Assembly (NCBI GenBank): GCA_030631455.1
Contig: DAOVLC010000133.1
Location: 1 to 5,340 of the forward strand
Direction: 5' to 3'
Source: Candidatus Zixiibacteriota bacterium
Lineage (GTDB): Bacteria > Zixibacteria > MSB-5A5 > JAABVY01 > JAHJOQ01
Length of the DNA: 5,340 nucleotides
The position numbers and the translations under genes are program-made. Below the pieces are notes generated by a model. It made no database searches, was not told where the DNA came from, and saw only the letters and a list, made by a program, of their open reading frames with translations. Of the stretch, positions 1-3,592 are shown piece after piece; the stretch's first letter is position 1; every line of letters begins with the position of its first letter.

Positions 1-269
1 GAGTTAGCCCCGCCGCCTTCAAGTGTTGCTACAAGCAGCACAACGAAAAGAATCAGAAGTTGCAGAATGATAGTCGGCAGGTATACTTGAAGTGTCGGGT
101 CGACCAGAAGCTCGGGCAATTCATCGAGATCACCCGAGAGCATCAGAGCCGAACCGATTGGCCAGACCACGAGTAATAGCAGCAGGATAACACTGCTGAG
201 TCGCCTCAGATGAAATGGCTCACGCTCGACCAGTGGCCGATCAGTCTGGTGATTGTTCAGATTTGTCAG
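1..269 (-). CDS. Integral membrane protein, N-terminal part (gene continues beyond the window edge); possibly CPBP-type
   Basis: An open minus-strand frame runs off the left edge. Read from CTG at 269 it gives 89 residues: a polar N-terminus with a basic stretch (R16 to R23), a hydrophobic helix at about 25-44, an acidic loop at 45-58 (DLDELPELLVDP), and a second long hydrophobic helix at about 62-83 ending in EGGGAN. The protein is clearly a membrane protein. Its short polar N-terminus followed by spaced helices resembles CPBP-family (CAAX protease-like) proteins, but the catalytic motifs would lie outside the window, so the family is a guess. The frame is closed upstream by TAA near 299 and has no ATG, GTG or TTG before the first helix. 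I chose CTG 269 because AAGGG lies 8 nt upstream; CTG 260 is an alternative. It overlaps the end of the preceding gene by about 29 nt, suggesting translational coupling in one operon. Confidence 0.6.
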   Translation of the reverse strand, partial: MTNLNNHQTDRPLVEREPFHLRRLSSVILLLLLVVWPIGSALMLSGDLDELPELLVDPTLQVYLPTIILQLLILFVVLLVATLEGGGAN

Positions 270-459
270 ATTTCTTGCCCTTATAGAACGCCCCGATTAT
301 CAGGGAAACCCCGACAATGATCGGAATCATGGGCCACATCTCGCCGATATTTGGCAGAATATCCAGATTGCTCAGAAGGAAGATGAGACCGACGCCGAGC
401 GTTATCAGTCCACCAATGAGCATGCCCCGACGATCCTCTTCCATTTTCTTATCGGACAT
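241..459 (-). CDS. Small two-helix membrane protein, LiaI/LiaF-type membrane domain (DUF5668-like)
   Basis: This 72-residue protein has a charged N-terminus (MSDKKMEEDRR), a first hydrophobic helix at about 12-30 rich in Gly and Leu, a short loop (SNLDILPNIGEMWP, about 30-43), a second helix at about 44-58, and a Lys/Ser-rich tail from 60. The pattern of a Gly-rich helix ending in LLSNLDIL, then a W-P pair and a second helix, matches the small membrane domain found in LiaI, LiaF and many uncharacterised short proteins. In Gram-positive bacteria LiaI and LiaF act in envelope-stress signalling; that role is not shown here. An in-frame ATG exists at 474, but GGAGGT at 467-472 sits 7 nt before the ATG at 459 and would lie inside the coding region if 474 were used, so 459 is the start. 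It is the first gene of a minus-strand operon with the membrane protein that follows it. Confidence 0.8.
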   Translation of the reverse strand: MSDKKMEEDRRGMLIGGLITLGVGLIFLLSNLDILPNIGEMWPMIPIIVGVSLIIGAFYKGKKSDKSEQSPD

Positions 460-506
460 ATCAACGACCTCCATTTACCGGATTGTTGCTGTCTTTGTTC
501 TGCACG

Positions 507-535
507 AATTTAGTTGAAACTTACTTGTCGGTCAA
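507..535 (-). promoter_or_regulatory. Sigma-70-like promoter for the minus-strand membrane operon
   Basis: On the minus strand TTGACC (535-530) is followed after exactly 17 bp by TAAATT (512-507). The predicted transcription start is near 500, giving a leader of about 40 nt to the ATG at 459 with its GGAGGT site. The -35 box matches the consensus at 5 of 6 positions and the -10 box at 4 of 6. It overlaps a promoter on the opposite strand. Predicted from sequence only. Confidence 0.5.
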
Positions 536-542
536 CTAATAT
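514..542 (+). promoter_or_regulatory. Sigma-70-like promoter for the radical SAM gene
   Basis: TTGAAA (514-519), a 17-bp spacer and TAATAT (537-542) form a well-spaced promoter. The start of transcription would be near 549, leaving a leader of about 30 nt before the ATG at 580. Its presence argues against translation starting at the in-frame TTG at 514, which would lie within the -35 box. It is interleaved with the minus-strand promoter at 507-535. Confidence 0.5.
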
Positions 543-579
543 ACTTACCGTACGACCTAATATCGAGAAGGTTGCGCCT

Positions 580-1365
580 ATGGATTCGGACCAAAGCTAT
601 CTGCCGCTTCAGAGTGGCATCATTTATGGACCGGTGAACTCGCGGCGACTCGGCCCGTCGCTCGGAATCAACTTGCTTCCGTGCGATTACAAGCTCTGCA
701 CATTCGATTGCGTCTACTGCCAGTATGGTCATGAACCCGCCCGTGGTCTCTCATCGCGTGCCGAAGAGAACAACGATCTGCCGACCACGACTGAGATGGA
801 TGGAGTACTACGCGCCGCGCTGAAGCTTCACTCCGATGTCAACTACATCACATTCTCCGGCAATGGTGAAGCCACACTTCATCCTCGATTCGCTGAGATG
901 GTCGATATCGCAATCAGAGTGCGGGACGATCTTAAGATAGACGCTCGCACAGCTATTCTCACAAACTCGACCGGCATTGTTGAATCGGACGTGCGTAGCG
1001 CCCTCATGCGTCTTGACAGCCCGTTCATGAAACTCGATGCGGGTTCTGAGCAGTTGTTCAGGCGAATCAACCGCGCTCACCCTGAGGTTAGTTTCGACCG
1101 AATTGTCGAGGAGCTGATACGGTTCGATCATCCCAACCTGATGATGCAGGCGATTTTCTTCGAGGGCGATCCGAGCAATATCGAAAATCAGAATGTCGAA
1201 CAGTGGGCAGGGATACTGAAGGAGATCAAACCGCAGGAAGTCCATATCTATTCTATTGACCGGCCGGTAGCCAGCGCGGGCATTCGACCTGTCGGGAGAG
1301 ATGTTCTAGAAGGCATTGCAGCGAAAGCACAAGGGATATCGGGCGTGCCGGTGAAGGTTTTCTGA
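580..1365 (+). CDS. Radical SAM protein (COG0731-like, CX3CX2C cluster)
   Basis: This 261-residue protein has a radical SAM cluster motif at C40, C44 and C47 (LCTFDCVYC), which would bind a 4Fe-4S cluster with S-adenosylmethionine. The preceding segment YGPVNSRRLGPSLGINLLP (16-34) is characteristic of the COG0731 Fe-S oxidoreductase group related to TYW1. GNGEATLHP at 94-102 fits the SAM-contacting GGE-type motif, and ILTNSTG (126-132) and KLDAG (151-155) are further core strands. At this length it is a bare radical SAM barrel without an obvious extra cluster domain, so the substrate is unknown; wybutosine-type tRNA modification should not be assumed. The start at 580 is preceded by GAGAAGG at about 8 nt. 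The longer reading from TTG 514 overlaps the promoter and adds residues outside the conserved region. The gene ends 5 bp from the end of the convergent lipoprotein gene. Confidence 0.88.
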   Translation: MDSDQSYLPLQSGIIYGPVNSRRLGPSLGINLLPCDYKLCTFDCVYCQYGHEPARGLSSRAEENNDLPTTTEMDGVLRAALKLHSDVNYITFSGNGEATLHPRFAEMVDIAIRVRDDLKIDARTAILTNSTGIVESDVRSALMRLDSPFMKLDAGSEQLFRRINRAHPEVSFDRIVEELIRFDHPNLMMQAIFFEGDPSNIENQNVEQWAGILKEIKPQEVHIYSIDRPVASAGIRPVGRDVLEGIAAKAQGISGVPVKVF

Positions 1366-1370
1366 AGCGT

Positions 1371-2402
1371 CTACGGCGAACTCAGAATCGTGCCATTTGT
1401 CCCAACGACAACTATTCTCTCATCAGACGAAGTTATTCCGTAGAGAGCATTGGAAACTCCGGAGTTTCTTTCGATCCATTCGATTCCGTCTTCGGATGTC
1501 AATATTGTCCCGTCAAAGCCGACAGCTATTATCGTACCGTCAACTGACCAGACGGCAAACAGCGGATCGATAGTACCAACAGGTCTCTGCGTCCAGGTCA
1601 GACCATCAGGCGAGGTCACGATTGCCGTGCCCGCCACAGGTAAGGTCAGGCCGCCAACAGCTACCAACTGCGATCCTGTCCAGGTTACGTCAAAAAGCTC
1701 GCCAGTAACATCGAGAGTGTCGAAAGACCATTCGGACCCATCGACTGACACCGCCACCAGACACACGTCCCGGGGGGGATCAAGATACGACACGGCTCCG
1801 ACTGCAACGAACACTGAACCCGAGCATGTGATCTCCCAAAGGGCTCTGTTATTATCTCCATCGACGCTCTGCTCCCAGGACACGCCGTAATCATATGAAG
1901 TGAATATCTGACCGGAGGGGGAATCGACGGCTACGTATGTTGACCCTGAGGAAGCGACACCCTCCAGCAGGAAGGGACCCGGGGCGTCAATTTCCGTAAC
2001 AATAGTCCACGAGAGTCCATCCGGGGAACGCAGGATTGCATGGTCGCCGACTGCCACGAACTGATCGCCCGACCAGAGTATGTCAAAGAGAGTAGTCTTG
2101 ATGCCGGACGATAGCGGAGCCCAGTCGATTCCATCGGTGGAAGACACCATCGCACCGTCAAACCCGACAGCGACAAAAAGATTGTCCGAGCGATCCACTC
2201 CCCAGAGGAAATAATCTGTACCGGAATCCCGGAGCTTCCAACAGGCACCCGTTGGGCAATCATCCGGAGGACGAACTCCGTCATCTCCGCAACCGACGAT
2301 GAGTATCGAGCATAACAGGATAGTAATCACAGAATTGTAGGTCAGGTTCCGCAGCTCACGAAGTGAGCAAGAAACCTGACGTGCCAGCACCGAGATGCTC
2401 AT
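1371..2402 (-). CDS. Secreted lipoprotein with a seven-bladed beta-propeller
   Basis: The 343-residue product has an unusual N-terminal stretch with four Arg (residues 1-22), a hydrophobic segment (25-37) and a lipobox IVGC with the acylated Cys at 38. Residues 56-343 form seven degenerate repeats of 34-49 residues (56-94, 95-132, 133-176, 177-225, 226-270, 271-309, 310-343), each with a core like FVAVG..G.I..S.DG..W. The seventh repeat ends at SSP and lacks the closing DG..W strand, while a free Trp (W55) precedes repeat 1, so the ring is probably closed between the N- and C-terminal strands. The repeats resemble BNR or Ycf48-like propellers of exported proteins. The ligand is unknown and no enzymatic residues are evident. 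The ATG at 2402 has GGGAGGAG 9 nt upstream. Both lie in a repeat element that also encodes residues 1-22, so the ancestral start may have differed. GTG 2330 is another possible start, giving a very short signal peptide. Confidence 0.82.
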   Translation of the reverse strand: MSISVLARQVSCSLRELRNLTYNSVITILLCSILIVGCGDDGVRPPDDCPTGACWKLRDSGTDYFLWGVDRSDNLFVAVGFDGAMVSSTDGIDWAPLSSGIKTTLFDILWSGDQFVAVGDHAILRSPDGLSWTIVTEIDAPGPFLLEGVASSGSTYVAVDSPSGQIFTSYDYGVSWEQSVDGDNNRALWEITCSGSVFVAVGAVSYLDPPRDVCLVAVSVDGSEWSFDTLDVTGELFDVTWTGSQLVAVGGLTLPVAGTAIVTSPDGLTWTQRPVGTIDPLFAVWSVDGTIIAVGFDGTILTSEDGIEWIERNSGVSNALYGITSSDERIVVVGTNGTILSSP

Positions 2403-2447
2403 GTCAGGTTTCTCCTCCCGCCTCGCGGGCCTCGGAACCTGACCTAC
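2337..2447. repeat. REPIN-like element: two inverted hairpin units with 15-bp perfect outer arms
   Basis: Perfect 15-bp outer arms lie at 2337-2351 and 2433-2447 (GTAGGTCAGGTTCCG and its complement). Inside are two related units in opposite orientation, 2337-2380 and 2403-2447, separated by 22 bp. Each unit begins with GTCAGGTT and ends with AACCTGAC, which pair as a stem, and carries an inner hairpin: GCTCAC-GAA-GTGAGC at 2354-2368 and CCCGC-CTC-GCGGG at 2417-2429. Two REP units in inverted pairing is the definition of a REPIN, a non-autonomous element moved by RAYT (IS200-type tyrosine) transposases. No RAYT gene is in view and genomic copy number cannot be seen here, so mobility is inferred. 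The element overlaps the 5' end of the lipoprotein gene. Confidence 0.75.
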
Positions 2448-2460
2448 TAATAGTATTCAT
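2404..2460 (-). other. Possible 18-codon upstream ORF before the lipoprotein gene
   Basis: An ATG at 2460 opens an 18-codon frame that crosses half of the repeat element and ends at TGA 2406-2404, one base before the lipoprotein ATG at 2402. AAGGAG lies about 12 nt upstream, a rather long spacing. It may be the remains of the lipoprotein's original start, cut off by insertion of the repeat, or a leader that couples translation to the downstream ATG. There is no evidence that the peptide itself has a function. Confidence 0.3.
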
Positions 2461-2494
2461 CTCTGCGCCAGTCTCCTTCTCTGTTTCATGTGCT

Positions 2495-2515
2495 CGCAGG
2501 GGCTGTGCCCCTGCG
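2495..2515. repeat. GC-rich perfect hairpin in the intergenic region
   Basis: CGCAGGGGC (2495-2503) and GCCCCTGCG (2507-2515) are perfect complements around a TGT loop. Only GTTTCC follows on the plus strand and no T-tract follows on either strand, so it is a poor rho-independent terminator. It may be a REP-type hairpin. Its outer bases (CTCGCA...TGCGG) are shared with the palindrome at 3490-3506. Confidence 0.6.
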
Positions 2516-2660
2516 GTTTCCATCTAAAGGCGTTATCGACTCAATTCAAGTATACTCTTTTCCCAGAATAACGCAAATGGTAAAGCGGAACCGCGTAGCA
2601 ACTTCCGCAGATCATGTGATACAGTTTGTGACATTAACAGGCATTCTCGGCAGCCAGCAA

Positions 2661-2712
2661 GTGCGAAGGTAATAGTGACTCGATAGATTACCGCACAATA
2701 CATCACTATACT
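2661..2712 (+). promoter_or_regulatory. Candidate operator and -10 box upstream of the sigma-4-like/RHH operon
   Basis: GTGCGAAGGTAAT (2661-2673) pairs with ATTACCGCAC (2687-2696) apart from a 3-nt bulge, around a 13-nt centre, giving about 10 bp of interrupted dyad symmetry. TATACT at 2707-2712 is a good -10 box whose expected -35 position (about 2684-2689) falls in the right arm and matches the consensus poorly. This is the layout of a promoter needing or blocked by a bound regulator. The leader would be only about 17 nt, with the ribosome site at 2722-2729. Confidence 0.35.
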
Positions 2713-2735
2713 TCCTGCTGCAAAGGAGGAATAAA

Positions 2736-3242
2736 ATGCCGGGGAAACTTGTTTATCTTGACTGGATCTATGAAGTCGCTCGCAAAGGGGTGTTCGGGCC
2801 GCATGAGAAATCAGATGTGCAGAAGGAGATTATCGGCAGGGTGCGGGACGCAGTCGATAAGCTGTCACCTGTCGAACGGGAGTTCGTGCAGATGTACTGG
2901 TTCGAGGGGCGCTCTCTCAAGGAGCTGTCGGAACTGCTCGGCAAGAGACTGCACAATCTCGATGGCATCAACAGGAGAGTCCTGAGAAAGCTGAAACGGA
3001 TACTCTCAGAATATGTCGCTGTCCGATTCGGGATCATCGAGCCGAATAACTCCGACTGCATCATCTGCAATCATCCCGACAGGCGAGAGATCGATAGGCT
3101 GTTAATCGCAAAGAAACCTGATGAGACATACAGGCCGATTTATCGACAACTGAGAAGCAGATTCGGCCTCAGGATTTCGACGCCTCAGATTCTCATCCGT
3201 CATATCAAGTATCACACAAACTCAGGAGAATACCATGAGTGA
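2736..3242 (+). CDS. Sigma-70 region-4-like HTH protein fused to a CxxCxH/HxxxH cluster
   Basis: The 168-residue protein starts at ATG 2736, 6 nt after AAAGGAGG. Residues 34-90 resemble sigma-70 region 4: a helix leading to LSPVEREFVQMYWFEG (43-58), then the HTH SLKELSELLGKRLHNLDGIN (60-79) and a basic helix RRVLRKLKRIL (80-90). No region 2 (the -10-binding core) is present and the protein is too short for an ECF sigma factor, so it is unlikely to be a complete sigma factor. Residues 108-113 read CIICNH (C108, C111, H113), and RH at 155-156 with H160 gives an HxxxH near the C-terminus, a plausible zinc site. The segment between (119-157, including YRQLRSRFGLRISTPQILIRH) resembles a second HTH, as in small proteins of the form C..C.HP..............FG.S...L.RH...H. 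It overlaps the downstream RHH gene by 8 nt. Role inferred: a transcription regulator acting with that partner. Confidence 0.78.
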   Translation: MPGKLVYLDWIYEVARKGVFGPHEKSDVQKEIIGRVRDAVDKLSPVEREFVQMYWFEGRSLKELSELLGKRLHNLDGINRRVLRKLKRILSEYVAVRFGIIEPNNSDCIICNHPDRREIDRLLIAKKPDETYRPIYRQLRSRFGLRISTPQILIRHIKYHTNSGEYHE

Positions 3243-3483
3243 CGAGCTCAAGAAACTGCGTGGCGACCACTGCCTAAACATCTTCGTGTCGTACGAATTG
3301 AAGAAGCGAATCGTGGATCTTGCGGAGCGCTATGATCGAACAATGGCGGACATGGTCAGAGCGCTGTTCAAAGTCGGGCTGCCGGTAATGGAGGGAATCT
3401 CCAAGGCTGAGGAGGAGATGCTAAACGAGTATGTCCGCCTCTTCAGAAAGCTGCGCAAGATGCGAGAACTGAAGGAAGCCTGA
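3235..3483 (+). CDS. Ribbon-helix-helix (CopG/Arc-like) DNA-binding protein
   Basis: This 82-residue protein begins inside the end of the previous gene (ATG 3235, upstream stop TGA 3240-3242), with AGGAG about 8 nt before it, so the two are translationally coupled. Residues 14-19 (LNIFVS) fit the DNA-contacting beta-strand, 20-33 the first helix, and 36-48 (TMADMVRALFKVG) the second helix of an RHH fold, which dimerises to read DNA with paired strands. The tail from about 53 is highly charged (EEEMLNEYVRLFRKLRKMRELKEA) and probably forms a helix or coiled coil that could mediate dimerisation or bind the sigma-4-like partner. RHH proteins often repress their own operons or act as antitoxins, but no toxin-like gene lies beside it. 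A palindrome follows 6 nt after its stop. Confidence 0.75.
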   Translation: MSDELKKLRGDHCLNIFVSYELKKRIVDLAERYDRTMADMVRALFKVGLPVMEGISKAEEEMLNEYVRLFRKLRKMRELKEA

Positions 3484-3489
3484 TCAACT

Positions 3490-3506
3490 CGCACCCGTTG
3501 GGTGCG
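3490..3506. promoter_or_regulatory. 17-bp perfect palindrome resembling an NtrC enhancer site
   Basis: CGCACCC-GTT-GGGTGCG is perfectly symmetrical and begins 6 nt after the RHH stop codon. Its core, GCACC-N5-GGTGC, matches the central part of the enterobacterial NtrC site TGCACC-N5-GGTGCA, and the gene downstream encodes an NtrC-family activator. It could equally be a transcript-end hairpin, though no T-tract follows, or a REP-type repeat related to the hairpin at 2495-2515. Which of these applies cannot be settled from one copy. Confidence 0.45.
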
Positions 3507-3550
3507 GCACCGATGGAGAATAGACTCATTACATGCGAAACAGTTTTATC

Positions 3551-3592
3551 TTGATTTGCACAGTGGACTCATCTATTCTTGCCGTGTGCAAA
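3551..3592 (+). promoter_or_regulatory. Promoter (leaderless) with spanning inverted repeat for the NtrC-type gene
   Basis: TTGATT (3551-3556), 17 bp, then TATTCT (3574-3579) form a sigma-70-like promoter (4 of 6 at each box) whose start of transcription would fall at about 3586, the GTG start codon itself. No ribosome site precedes that GTG, consistent with a leaderless mRNA. A perfect 8-bp inverted repeat, TTTGCACA (3555-3562) and TGTGCAAA (3585-3592), spans the -10 box with its arms 30 bp apart, about three helical turns, and could be an operator. Confidence 0.4.

Larger units (their letters stand above)
2461..2735. other. 275-bp intergenic region without a credible gene
   Basis: This stretch lies between the divergent lipoprotein gene and the sigma-4-like gene. 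It holds the hairpin at 2495-2515, a 7-bp inverted repeat GCGTTAT/ATAACGC (2530-2536 and 2568-2574), a 6-bp inverted repeat GCGGAA/TTCCGC (2585-2590 and 2603-2608) and the operator-like repeat at 2661-2696. A 60-codon open frame at 2490-2672 has no ribosome site, starts beside the hairpin and has no recognisable domain, so I do not call it a gene. Confidence 0.6.

Noticed and set aside
460..474. Start of the small membrane protein at ATG 474
   Set aside because: Its first codons contain GGAGGT, which is ideally placed as the ribosome site of ATG 459.
514..579. Longer start for the radical SAM protein at TTG 514
   Set aside because: The codon lies in a well-spaced -35 box, and a better-placed ribosome site (GAGAAGG) precedes ATG 580. 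The extra 22 residues lie ahead of the conserved region.
808..1245. 145-codon minus-strand frame opposite the radical SAM gene
   Set aside because: It overlaps conserved radical SAM motifs on the other strand, and its translation has no recognisable pattern.
1340..1400. Bidirectional terminator between the convergent genes
   Set aside because: Only 5 bp separate the stop codons, and I see no stem-loop with a T-tract on either strand.
1450..1890. 146-codon plus-strand frame opposite the propeller gene
   Set aside because: It is the mirror of the repetitive propeller coding sequence, has no ribosome site and resembles no domain. The propeller frame has clear repeats.
2360..2402. Sigma-54 promoter (TGGCACG ... 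TTGC) on the minus strand in the repeat
   Set aside because: The two boxes are separated by 9 nt instead of the required 4, so the spacing rules it out.
2490..2672. 60-codon plus-strand frame in the intergenic region
   Set aside because: It begins beside the GC-rich hairpin, has no ribosome site and shows no domain.
2736..3242. Complete ECF sigma factor
   Set aside because: There is no region 2 before the region-4-like HTH and the protein continues into a Cys/His cluster, so it cannot be a complete sigma factor.
3235..3483. Antitoxin of a toxin-antitoxin pair
   Set aside because: The RHH fold fits an antitoxin, but the coupled upstream partner is a DNA-binding protein rather than a toxin such as RelE/ParE or PIN, and none follows.
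3502..3585. Longer start for the NtrC-type protein at GTG 3502
   Set aside because: The codon is inside the palindrome, there is no ribosome site, and the receiver domain normally starts at the equivalent of [11 protein letters not shown].
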